DNA from: Thermoplasmata archaeon
Lineage (GTDB): Archaea > Thermoplasmatota > Thermoplasmata > Halarchaeoplasmatales > Halarchaeoplasmataceae
Length of the DNA stretch: 32,794 nucleotides
NCBI GenBank assembly: GCA_003551675.1
Contig: PUNG01000047.1
Coordinates: forward strand, 1-32,794
Direction of reading: 5' to 3'
Notes under the pieces: model-generated
The model's input: only the letters and a program-made list of their open reading frames with translations
Databases searched by the model: none
Told to the model about the DNA's origin: nothing
Part shown: positions 25,791 through 32,794 of the stretch, piece after piece
How the letters are laid out: every line of letters starts with the position of its first letter
How positions within the stretch are numbered: the stretch's first letter is position 1
Made by a program: the position numbers and the translations under genes

Positions 25791-26735
25791 CTATCTAGAT
25801 GCCAAGTCAGCTAGCAATGCTTCCAGCTGTATCTGTTCATTAGCTCCCTCTACCAATCTGAACTCTGTTTCTCCAATCCTATCTATCAGTTTCATCTTTT
25901 TCTGTATGTCCATGGGGATATCGTAGACCTCGTTGTGGATCTGTTTTATTATATCTTCACCAGATAGTCCATCTTCCACTACCAGGTCGTCCAGCTTTTC
26001 TTTTGCCTCTCTAAAATTACCTTCCACCGCTTTTTCAACAAGAGTTCTGATATCTTCAGGTCTTGCTATGTTGGCACTCTGTCTGACCACGTCTTCCGTT
26101 ATATCAGAAGTGGTGGACGCTGAGATCTGTAAAAGATTCGTGATCCTCCGAAGGTCTCCTTTACAAACGCGGATAAGCATCTTTTTTGCATCTTCGCTTA
26201 TATCTAGCTGCTCTTTTTCTGCGATAAGTTCTATCCATTTTTTTACGTCGTCTTCCAAAAGGGTTCTAAATCTGAAAACGGCGCACCTCGATTGGATAGG
26301 ATCTATTATCTTTGAAGAGTAATTACAGGATAGTACGAAGCGGCAGTTATGTGAATATTTTTCCATGATCCTTCTAAGGGCTGCTTGAGCTTCAGGGGTC
26401 AACGCGTCTGCTTCATCCAAAAATATTATCTTAAATCCGATCTCACTGGAAGAAGAAGTCCTTGCATATTCCTTTATCTTGTTTCTGATAACGTCTATAC
26501 CCCTTTCATCCGAAGCGTTAAGTTCAAAAAAGTTGGCATTCCATCCCTCTCCATACATCTCTTTTGAAAGAGCTATCGCCGAAGTTGTTTTTCCTATACC
26601 TGCGGGTCCTGCGAATAGAAGATGAGGCATACTTTTTTCTTCTACGTAGGCCTCTAATCTTTCTATTATCCTATGCTGTCCGTAGACTTCATCTAAACGC
26701 TCTGGCCTGTATTTTTCTGTCCAAATCTCTTGCAT
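25791..26735 (-). CDS. rfcS: Replication factor C small subunit
   Basis: A 314-aa clamp loader subunit. IWTEKYRP (RFC box II), Walker A GPAGIGKTT near residues 43-51, IIFLDEADALT (Walker B with DEAD) and SCNYSSKIIDPIQSRC carrying the SRC arginine finger are all intact. The C-terminal collar region is complete and there is no PIP box, as usual. Its gene lies 5.2 kb from rfcL on the other strand. It converges with the YjbQ-family gene, with 16 bp between stops. Confidence 0.97.
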   Translation of the reverse strand: MQEIWTEKYRPERLDEVYGQHRIIERLEAYVEEKSMPHLLFAGPAGIGKTTSAIALSKEMYGEGWNANFFELNASDERGIDVIRNKIKEYARTSSSSEIGFKIIFLDEADALTPEAQAALRRIMEKYSHNCRFVLSCNYSSKIIDPIQSRCAVFRFRTLLEDDVKKWIELIAEKEQLDISEDAKKMLIRVCKGDLRRITNLLQISASTTSDITEDVVRQSANIARPEDIRTLVEKAVEGNFREAKEKLDDLVVEDGLSGEDIIKQIHNEVYDIPMDIQKKMKLIDRIGETEFRLVEGANEQIQLEALLADLASR

Positions 26736-26841
26736 TCTACCGATCTAGGTTAGGTGCTTCATCGTTAAATTTTTTTCCTTACTCCTTTTCTCCAAATTCG
26801 AAAATAAAATATAATATGATGCGTATAGGGATGTAGATATC

Positions 26842-27042
26842 ATGACAGATGAAATAGAGGAGGAAGCAAAGGTATTAGTGGAGAATAACACCAGGAAAGA
26901 ATTGAACGATCTTGCTCGAGAAAAGGGTATAGAAGAGCCTGAAGAATATCCTCGGAAGATGGCGTTAGCCAAGGAGATAGTCAGGGTTTTGAAGGCAAAA
27001 GAATATATGAAACGGCCCACGGGACTTTATTTCGAAAGGTGA
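26842..27042 (+). CDS. Small SAP/Rho-N-like helical protein (66 aa)
   Basis: An acidic N-terminus (MTDEIEEEAK) is followed by a helix-extended-helix resembling SAP or Rho N-terminal domains: NTRKELNDLAREKGIEEPEE and then KMALAKEIVRVLKAKEYM. Such domains bind DNA or RNA. The gene is divergent from rfcS across a 106-bp spacer with an AT-rich promoter (AAAATATAATATGATG around 26806). Role uncertain; a small chromatin or RNA-binding protein is a reasonable reading. Confidence 0.6.
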   Translation: MTDEIEEEAKVLVENNTRKELNDLAREKGIEEPEEYPRKMALAKEIVRVLKAKEYMKRPTGLYFER

Positions 27043-27100
27043 TCACAGTTCCTTATTTGCCACACAAGTTTTATAAAACAACTTGACATTCCCTACTAAG

Positions 27101-28660
27101 ATGATATTCGGTCGAAGAGGTCCAAGAAAAGCTAGCAACATCCAACGAAGGAACTTGGTCAAAAATGCAAAGAATTTAGCCAAGGATCCACTGAAGGTGG
27201 TACCAGAATGTGAGGGTAGCTGTCTTTTATGCAAGTTTGGAAGATCTAAAAGGAAGATAAAGAAGATAGCTAAATATTCTAGATCCAAAGATACAAAAAA
27301 GCTAGAAAAGTATGCTAAACGAGGAACCGGACTGTCGAAAGCCGTGGCTAGTACCCTTCTTTTTGGCATAGAAAAAGAGGCGGATCTGGTCACCACTGCC
27401 ATGACCCCTCAGGGTGAGATAGCTTACGCTAAGAGAAGAAATGTAAACACAAAGAGGTTGGTAGGTGTTCAACATTTTGACGACCCTCAAAAAAGGTTGA
27501 TCGCATACAGTCCCGAATCTGAAAAAGGTTTTCATTTTTATTCTGTGGGAGATAAGGTCGTATGTACTGGAAAAGAGCCCGATCCCCCTAAAAAGTACGT
27601 CAAAGACGCGATGGAAAGGATACCATACACATTATCTAAAAAAGGTGATACCTATGTTTGCCCCCACATAGGAAATAGAGGGAAAAAGGAGGAAAAGGAT
27701 CTGACCCTAAAGTGGAAAAAGGTCGGAAAGAGTTTCACCCTCTGCCAAAGATGTGCTAAGGATGATAAAAATCTATTCATGATTTTTACTGAAAGAAAAC
27801 TATCTGATGATAATTCCCGAGCTTTTTCTATACATGGAAGATGGAAGATGAGATGTGAAGGCGATTGTGAAACCTGCCGTTTAGAAGAGAGGGTAAACGT
27901 AAAGAAAGGTTTGAGGAAAGATTACTTCAACGGTTTGTCCGATGGTGAATTTTTAAAGCGGTATACAAAAGAAAGCAAAACAGTGATAAAGGAGAGAGGG
28001 AACCTATTCATCAAGGGAGACGTTTGTTACGGGAAGGACATGAAGGCATTTCTCGATCAGTTAGATTACGAACCATGGGAGAAACCCGCGGTGATTTCCC
28101 TATTAAAAAAGACAGGCGAAGCCGTTTTAGAAGAAGGTACCGTGAATGAACTTTTGGAAGAATATTGGGATGGATATAAAACAGAAGTGATGAGATCTAT
28201 ACTTGCAGATGAAGAAGTCATCAAAGAGGTTTTAGATAAAGACCTACGTCCTAGGGAACTATTGAGAGAGCTAAACAGTGAGAAAAAGAAGAAAGAAGAA
28301 CTCAAAAACCTGCCGGAATTCAAAAAATTGCCACCCGAGGCTAAGTTTGCAGACAGGATCGCCAAGATATACAAAGTAGAAGGAAAAGAAGAAGCGATAA
28401 ACGATATCGAAAAGCACAGTCTTTCCGATAAACGGATAAAGTCCATCGCATATGGATTCTACGTGGCTTTTGGAAAGGGAGAGTCGAAAAAATGGAAGTA
28501 CGATCAGGCCGAAGTTGAATCGGGTGAGTTTTTAGCAGAATATATACAGAAATTGTTGGATTCTACCGGAAAAGAGTATGCGAAAAAACTTCAGGACATC
28601 GTTAAGATGAGTGGGTCTACGGCGACGGTAGTGTTAACTAGTGGAGAAAGGATGAGATGA
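27101..28660 (+). CDS. Large protein with repeated Cx3Cx2C motifs, upstream of pcc1
   Basis: About 519 aa, no family that I recognise. The N-terminus is very basic (MIFGRRGPRKASNIQRRNL). The first cysteine motif CEGSCLLC (C37, C41, C44) is echoed by CEGDCETC in the middle, with YVCPHIGNRG and LCQRC between them, suggesting two or more zinc or Fe-S sites. The C-terminal third is helical and charged (NSEKKKKEELKNLPEFKK), ending TATVVLTSGERMR. I chose ATG 27101 over the TTG at 27083 because TTTTATAAAAC at about 27069-27079 predicts transcription starting near 27100. pcc1 starts 15 bp after its stop, so the two are probably co-transcribed. Confidence 0.75.
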   Translation: MIFGRRGPRKASNIQRRNLVKNAKNLAKDPLKVVPECEGSCLLCKFGRSKRKIKKIAKYSRSKDTKKLEKYAKRGTGLSKAVASTLLFGIEKEADLVTTAMTPQGEIAYAKRRNVNTKRLVGVQHFDDPQKRLIAYSPESEKGFHFYSVGDKVVCTGKEPDPPKKYVKDAMERIPYTLSKKGDTYVCPHIGNRGKKEEKDLTLKWKKVGKSFTLCQRCAKDDKNLFMIFTERKLSDDNSRAFSIHGRWKMRCEGDCETCRLEERVNVKKGLRKDYFNGLSDGEFLKRYTKESKTVIKERGNLFIKGDVCYGKDMKAFLDQLDYEPWEKPAVISLLKKTGEAVLEEGTVNELLEEYWDGYKTEVMRSILADEEVIKEVLDKDLRPRELLRELNSEKKKKEELKNLPEFKKLPPEAKFADRIAKIYKVEGKEEAINDIEKHSLSDKRIKSIAYGFYVAFGKGESKKWKYDQAEVESGEFLAEYIQKLLDSTGKEYAKKLQDIVKMSGSTATVVLTSGERMR

Positions 28661-28675
28661 GCAGGGGTTATTCAC

Positions 28676-28900
28676 ATGGCCAAAATAGAATGTAAATTGA
28701 ACTTGGAGTACCATGAAAAAGAAACTGCGGAGATGATAGCCCGATCTATACGGCCTGACAATATGGGCTACGTGGATTGTATATTAGATGAGTCCGTGCT
28801 CACCTGTCATCTAGAAGGGGAAAATCCTCTCCAGTTACTGCATACGGTGGACGATCTACTCATGTGCGTAACAGTAACAGAAAAAACCTTGAAAAGATAA
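28676..28900 (+). CDS. pcc1: KEOPS complex subunit Pcc1
   Basis: A 74-aa dimerising subunit of the KEOPS complex, which makes t6A at position 37 of ANN-decoding tRNAs together with Kae1, Bud32 and Cgi121. The size and the pattern MAKIECKLNLEY, AEMIARSIRPDN and LLHTVDDLLMCVTVTEKTL are typical, with the domain of two helices packed on a beta sheet. None of the other KEOPS genes is in this window. It lies immediately behind the 519-aa zinc-motif gene and meets rps17e tail to tail with 1 bp between. Confidence 0.88.
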   Translation: MAKIECKLNLEYHEKETAEMIARSIRPDNMGYVDCILDESVLTCHLEGENPLQLLHTVDDLLMCVTVTEKTLKR

Positions 28901-28901
28901 T

Positions 28902-29096
28902 TCAATTATTTCCTCTGTTGAGGTATCTTACTATGTAACCAGCGATCTTATTTCTCATCTGTTTAGATCCTACATCGGTGAGTTCTTCCACTTTATCTTT
29001 ATTATGTTCATAATCATCTGGGTCGAACTCTTCAGGATACTTCTCTACTAATTCGATCGCGACTCGTTTTATGTATGTTGGCCTTACATTTCCCAT
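28902..29096 (-). CDS. rps17e: 30S ribosomal protein S17e
   Basis: A 64-aa archaeal/eukaryotic ribosomal protein. MGNVRPTYIKRVAIELVEKY, then FDPDDYEHNK and VGSKQMRNKIAGYIVRYLN, is a full-length match to the family. The correct start is ATG 29096; the longer ORF beginning further upstream would add a non-conserved Phe-rich leader. A TATA-like CTTTTATATC (29146-29137, minus) lies about 45 nt before the ATG. Confidence 0.97.
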   Translation of the reverse strand: MGNVRPTYIKRVAIELVEKYPEEFDPDDYEHNKDKVEELTDVGSKQMRNKIAGYIVRYLNRGNN

Positions 29097-29154
29097 GTTG
29101 ATTCCTCGTATGTTGACCCGTTGATTTAGTTGCCCTGATATAAAAGTTGCCCTA

Positions 29155-29181
29155 CAAAAAAAAGAAAAGAAAAAAGAAAAA
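29155..29181 (-). terminator. T-tract terminator after the aminotransferase
   Basis: On the minus strand the stretch just past the aminotransferase stop reads as T-rich runs broken by single C residues (TTTTTCTTTTTTCTTTTC). It separates that operon from rps17e, which has its own TATA box just beyond. Confidence 0.55.
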
Positions 29182-29185
29182 TTTT

Positions 29186-30361
29186 TCACAAGATATCAGC
29201 CATGGCTTCTTTCAACCTTTCTATACCTTTTTCGATCTCATCGAGAGAGGTGGCATAAGAAAGACGCAGATAACCTTCTCCTTGGCTTCCAAAAGCCGTT
29301 CCAGGGAGTAGACAAACTCCTGCTTCTTCCAGCAGATGATCGGTCAGCTCTTCACTTTTCATACCGGTCTCCTTTATGTTGGGGAACGCATAGAACGCCC
29401 CCTTAGGGTATATACAACTGAAACCCGGAACTTCGTTCAAACCAGAAACGATGGCTTCGCGTCTCTCTGTAAAATGTTCCATTATGTCATCAACGAAGTC
29501 ATGGGAATTTCTGAGTGCTTCCACTCCGGCTTTTTGGACGAAGGAAGTGGTGCAAGATATAGCATCTGCAACAAGCAGGTCCATCTTGTGGATCAACTCT
29601 TCTGGACCAATGGCATAACCGAGTCGCCATCCTGTCATGGAATAAGCTTTGGAAAAACCGTCGAGCAAGATAGTTCTTTCTTTACATCCATCCAGATACG
29701 CTGGAGAATGGTGCTCCATCTCATCATAGAGCATCTTACTGTATATCTCATCCGATAGTACGTATATATCATTCTCTTCCGCTATCTCCGCGATGGCTCT
29801 TATGTCACTCTTGGTTAAAACAGACCCTGTAGGATTCTGAGGACTGTTCAACATGATCACCTTTGTATCGTCCGTGATCCTTTTCTCTATCTGTGTCGGC
29901 GTCATCCTGAATTCGTCTTTTTCGTATAGAGGTATCTCTTGTTTTTTAGCTCCGAGATATCCTATGGTGGAATCATATGTGAAAAAACCGGGATTTTGAT
30001 ATATGACTCCGTCGCCCTGTTCGACCAAAGCTAGGAGACCAAAAAATATCCCTGGTTTAGCTCCTGGTAAAACCATTATCTGTTCTTTAGTGGGGCGGAA
30101 ACCTCTTGTTTCTTTTATGTCGTCCTGTATAGCTTCTACGAGATCAGGGATCCCCATGGTGGGGACGTACTTTGTGAAACCGTCGTCTAGAGCCTTTTTC
30201 GCCGCTTCCTTGACATTTTCAGGACTTTCAAAATCCGGTTGTCCTATCTCGAACCTAACGATGTCTCTGCCTTCTCTTTCCATCTTGTTGGCTTTGGTCA
30301 AAAATTTTATCGGCGGTTCACCTTTCAGCATCGAAAAGTCGCCGGCTAGACCTTTATTCAT
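29186..30361 (-). CDS. Class I aminotransferase
   Basis: A PLP-dependent aminotransferase of about 391 aa, of the aspartate aminotransferase fold I gamma group. The PLP lysine lies in LLDGFSKAYSMTGWRLGY. LNSPQNPTGSVL, YVLSDEIYSKM and the C-terminal GYLRLSYA (substrate-carboxylate Arg) are also present. Specificity between aspartate, aromatic and other amino acids cannot be read. The start is ATG 30361: a GGTGG element at 30371-30367 sits 5 nt before it, and the alternative GTG at 30370 lies inside that element. The upstream gene's stop is 14 bp away, so the two are an operon. Confidence 0.93.
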   Translation of the reverse strand: MNKGLAGDFSMLKGEPPIKFLTKANKMEREGRDIVRFEIGQPDFESPENVKEAAKKALDDGFTKYVPTMGIPDLVEAIQDDIKETRGFRPTKEQIMVLPGAKPGIFFGLLALVEQGDGVIYQNPGFFTYDSTIGYLGAKKQEIPLYEKDEFRMTPTQIEKRITDDTKVIMLNSPQNPTGSVLTKSDIRAIAEIAEENDIYVLSDEIYSKMLYDEMEHHSPAYLDGCKERTILLDGFSKAYSMTGWRLGYAIGPEELIHKMDLLVADAISCTTSFVQKAGVEALRNSHDFVDDIMEHFTERREAIVSGLNEVPGFSCIYPKGAFYAFPNIKETGMKSEELTDHLLEEAGVCLLPGTAFGSQGEGYLRLSYATSLDEIEKGIERLKEAMADIL

Positions 30362-30375
30362 CGGGTCCACCTAGC

Positions 30376-31329
30376 TCAGGGCTGAGGTATGTAAAGGTCA
30401 TCGGCTCCATGTTCCGATAGTTTTAGGTCAGGATATTGTTCTTGGATTATGTTATGTATTATCTCCGCATGCTTGACTTTTTCTTTTGTCAAGAACTTAT
30501 GAACCTCTGGATCGGTCCAAGGTTTGTACATGCCGCCGCCTGCCGCTAATCCTTCACCTGGCTCTATCTTGAAGTAACAAGGGGATGCAACACGGGCTAA
30601 TTCAGGTCCTTCGTAGAACCTATTGAAGCCACCCATGGATTCCGCTAGCAATATATGGATGTCTATCGGTATATCGATCGCCTTTCTTATAGATGCGAAC
30701 ATAGGTATGCTCAAGTCACCTAATGGATTGAAGGTTCCTGCTCCTAAGTTTTCCAATACTTTTCCACCTGCCGCGTTCCCATGTCCCGCATATATCGATA
30801 CTTTGAAAGTAATATCTTCAGGGATCACGCCTTTTTTCTTTAGCTCGTTAGCTAGCCAGAGAACTCCTTCATCAGTGACTAAAAATCCCTTGAAACCAAA
30901 GTCTATACATCTCTTTATATCTTTGAAAGCTCTGACTATGTTATCAGATCCTCTAACTCTTAAACCCGATAGTGCACCCTCAGGTGTAACCACTTGCCTT
31001 CCTATGTTCCAACTTGAACGTGGGCCTGGAGTCAGTATGACTTCCATGTCGTTGTCGTGTGCTAGTTGTGCAAAGTCTTCGAGCTCATCATCCGTAAGAT
31101 ACGTGCTGCCCATCACAGTGCATATCAACCTGTGTATGGGTATGTTGTCTCTTTTCTCTCTTTCTTCTATCAAGGCCCTTAGGGTCGAGGGACGCTCTAT
31201 ACCCGATATCTCCATACGGTAATTTGCTCCGTCAGGGAAAGTTTTCTCTGACTTGGGTAGATCCTTTGGGTCTTCACTCGGCACGCCAACATCTTCCATC
31301 GCTTTCAATATTTCTTCAATCTCACTCAT
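30376..31329 (-). CDS. TIM-barrel-like conserved protein, perhaps U32 peptidase-related
   Basis: A 317-aa soluble protein with alternating strand/helix segments: LICTVMGSTYLTDDEL, DMEVILTPGPRSSW, RCIDFGFKGFLVTDEGVLWL, VSIYAGHGNAAGGKVLENLG, PIDIHILLAESMGGFNRF. The spacing suits a (beta/alpha)8 barrel, and the DNIVRAFKDI and GFLVTDEG parts resemble U32-peptidase-like proteins, but I cannot place it firmly. The histidine in AGHGNAAGG and the Gly-rich GEGLAAGGGMY are candidate ligand loops. It is the first gene of a two-gene operon with the aminotransferase, so a role in an amino-acid-derived pathway is possible. Confidence 0.6.
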   Translation of the reverse strand: MSEIEEILKAMEDVGVPSEDPKDLPKSEKTFPDGANYRMEISGIERPSTLRALIEEREKRDNIPIHRLICTVMGSTYLTDDELEDFAQLAHDNDMEVILTPGPRSSWNIGRQVVTPEGALSGLRVRGSDNIVRAFKDIKRCIDFGFKGFLVTDEGVLWLANELKKKGVIPEDITFKVSIYAGHGNAAGGKVLENLGAGTFNPLGDLSIPMFASIRKAIDIPIDIHILLAESMGGFNRFYEGPELARVASPCYFKIEPGEGLAAGGGMYKPWTDPEVHKFLTKEKVKHAEIIHNIIQEQYPDLKLSEHGADDLYIPQP

Positions 31330-31455
31330 TGTAGTCCAACCTCTTATAGTGATTAGGGGAATCGACTATCCCTATATATAGTTAAGGTTAGAACTACTGT
31401 ATGAGTTCTCCACTATATTTATAATATTATATCATATTTAGTAATGAATTAATCG

Positions 31456-32703
31456 ATGAGGTTAAATATCATCACTTATCTAGAAAATATGGATATGATG
31501 CATCCAAGCAAAAAAAAGATCATTTCGGCTCTTCCGCTTTTGGGGACGGCCTTTGTGGTGTTATTAGCGCTTAGTAGATCAGATCTTCTGTGGTTTATTT
31601 TAGGTATCGTATCTCTCTTATCGATATACGGTTTGATGAAAGTCGAGTCCCATCCTAGGTTAAAATTTGTATTGGTGACTTTGATTTTGATCAACCTTTT
31701 CTTAGGAATTATTGGACTATCAAAATACGTGGGAAATCCTTTACAGGGAGTCGGTCTACCTTACATCGTGATCGTTTCTCTTTTGGCATTCACGATCATA
31801 TTCAATTTTCATCACCTCACATCTTTTAGGAGCAATTATCCCTTTACGCTTTTTTTTATCTTGATGTTTTCTTTATCCGTTGGCAATTTGGTCGGTATAG
31901 GTGAATTCTTCAGTGATCAGTATTTTGGAACTAACTTTTTGGAAAGCAATCATGAACTCATGTTGCAGTTGTTGATCATATCTGCAGGCAGCTGTATCAT
32001 GGTGCTTTTGTTTTGGTTGTACCTGGGTAAGTCTAAACTGAAAAGCATAAAAAGTTTGACTTCGCCGTTGGGTCTTAACGTCAAGATCGTCGGTAAAGAA
32101 ATGGTAAACGTGCTATATTCTATATTTGGAAATAGGGGCCGCGCGTGGTTACCTAAATTTTCTTTACTCCTTCAGATAGGTATAGTCCTTTTTGCCATAT
32201 ATGCGTTCTATGAACGAAATTCTATGTGGTTTTTCACGGCGGTGATATCTCTTGGTTTGACTAAAGTTCCCTTTTTCTTCACCCGTAGAACGAAGATGGA
32301 TATCCCTCCTTCGTTGAACCTCTGGATATCCAGTGCGTTGTTCATACATGTACTCGGTGAAGTCAGAGGATACTATGATCATGTTTGGTGGTGGGATATA
32401 GTCACACACTTCTATTCTGCCGCTCTTCTCAGCATATTAGCGTTTGCCATAATGCTTGCGATATCCCGTCGTTCCACTTCTTTGGACCTGCCGTTGATGA
32501 TGGTTCCCGTGGTAGTGATCCTTTTTGCACTGATGATGGGGGTCGTTTGGGAGATATTTGAATTTTGTGTCGACCTGTTGTGGGATGTGAACATGCAGTA
32601 TGGATTGCAAGATACGGTCCACGATATGGTGATCAATACCTTTGGTGCAGTAGTCGCTTCCATGATGGGGTATTATAGTGGAAGACGCAACTTTGAGGAA
32701 TAA
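31456..32703 (+). CDS. DUF2238-like polytopic membrane protein
   Basis: A 415-aa protein with ten or more hydrophobic spans. The C-terminal half has the DUF2238/YjdF pattern: WWWDIVTHFYSAALLSIL, then VVWEIFEFCVDLLWD, QYGLQDTVHDMVINTFGAVV, with conserved Asp, His, Trp-Glu and Asp-Thr in the membrane. The N-terminal half looks like a decayed copy (VGNLVGIGEFFSDQYFG...NHELMLQLLIISAGSC), suggesting duplication. The function of the family is unknown. TATA-like TATTTATAATATT near 31416-31428 would give a leaderless start at ATG 31456; ATGs at 31489 and 31495 are alternatives. Confidence 0.75.
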   Translation: MRLNIITYLENMDMMHPSKKKIISALPLLGTAFVVLLALSRSDLLWFILGIVSLLSIYGLMKVESHPRLKFVLVTLILINLFLGIIGLSKYVGNPLQGVGLPYIVIVSLLAFTIIFNFHHLTSFRSNYPFTLFFILMFSLSVGNLVGIGEFFSDQYFGTNFLESNHELMLQLLIISAGSCIMVLLFWLYLGKSKLKSIKSLTSPLGLNVKIVGKEMVNVLYSIFGNRGRAWLPKFSLLLQIGIVLFAIYAFYERNSMWFFTAVISLGLTKVPFFFTRRTKMDIPPSLNLWISSALFIHVLGEVRGYYDHVWWWDIVTHFYSAALLSILAFAIMLAISRRSTSLDLPLMMVPVVVILFALMMGVVWEIFEFCVDLLWDVNMQYGLQDTVHDMVINTFGAVVASMMGYYSGRRNFEE

Positions 32704-32720
32704 TGTCCTCGTCTCTATTT

Positions 32721-32771
32721 TCGGAAAATGTTTCAAATTTTCCGAATATCGATGGAAAATCTTATTTTCCA
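32721..32771 (+). terminator. Two tandem hairpins past the membrane gene
   Basis: TCGGAAAAT/ATTTTCCGA (32721-32745) and TGGAAAAT-CTT-ATTTTCCA (32753-32771) are consecutive hairpins with a similar stem (GGAAAAT). They lie 17 bp past the stop codon and may end the transcript. No long T-tract follows, so processing or another role is possible. Confidence 0.4.
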
Positions 32772-32794
32772 GTAGATCTCGGTCAAAGACACTC

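Overview
The window comes from an archaeal chromosome. The evidence is a 16S rRNA with archaeal end sequences, proteasome-activating nucleotidase, split RFC large and small subunits, Pcc1, ribosomal protein S17e, TYW1/Taw1, and TATA boxes about 25-30 bp before many start codons with no leader between. The 16S gene stands alone, with no tRNA-Ala or 23S behind it. Unlinked rRNA genes are known in Thermoplasma-type lineages, so a Thermoplasmatota-like euryarchaeon is the best guess. PAN, which Thermoplasmatales lack, argues against that order itself. Coding DNA is AT-rich and many proteins are acidic. I saw no transposase, integrase or CRISPR array.

Layout. 1-3.9 kb: a UspA-like protein behind a tiny overlapping ORF, a GC-rich candidate structured RNA, a 55-aa zinc-ribbon protein, PAN and a DUF763 protein. 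4-8.7 kb: small membrane proteins, a TauE/SafE permease, an AbrB-like regulator, two lipoproteins, a ZIP metal transporter, tRNA-Arg(TCG) preceded by 73-bp tandem repeats copying its 5' end, and tRNA-Gln(CTG). 8.7-13 kb: a queA-tgt pair of bacterial type, a DUF401 permease, a PyrK-like flavoprotein and tRNA-Leu(TAG). 13.1-13.45 kb: a gene-free block of hairpin cassettes. 13.4-18.6 kb: a GalT-like enzyme, a lysine-rich duplicated coiled coil, a second candidate RNA, a ModE-Nudix fusion and a tungsten-type aldehyde:ferredoxin oxidoreductase. 18.6-22.2 kb: a membrane protein, RfcL, Taw1 and an orphan protein. 22.3-24.1 kb: 16S rRNA with a textbook bulge-helix-bulge processing stem. 24.1-32.8 kb: a small membrane protein, a candidate box C/D sRNA, BtpA, YjbQ, RfcS, a SAP-like protein, a zinc-motif protein of unknown family next to pcc1, rps17e, an aminotransferase paired with a TIM-barrel-like protein, and a DUF2238-like membrane protein.

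How the genes fit together. RNA modification recurs: QueA and Tgt (queuosine, wobble position 34), Taw1 (wyosine, position 37), Pcc1 (t6A, position 37), and a possible 2'-O-methylation guide. RfcL and RfcS together form the PCNA clamp loader. The ModE-like regulator beside a tungstopterin enzyme suggests control by molybdate or tungstate.

Most promising for novelty: the bacterial preQ1-type queA-tgt pair in an archaeon, the hairpin cassettes with compensatory changes, the tRNA-Arg-derived repeats, two unassigned structured-RNA candidates, and the ModE-Nudix fusion.
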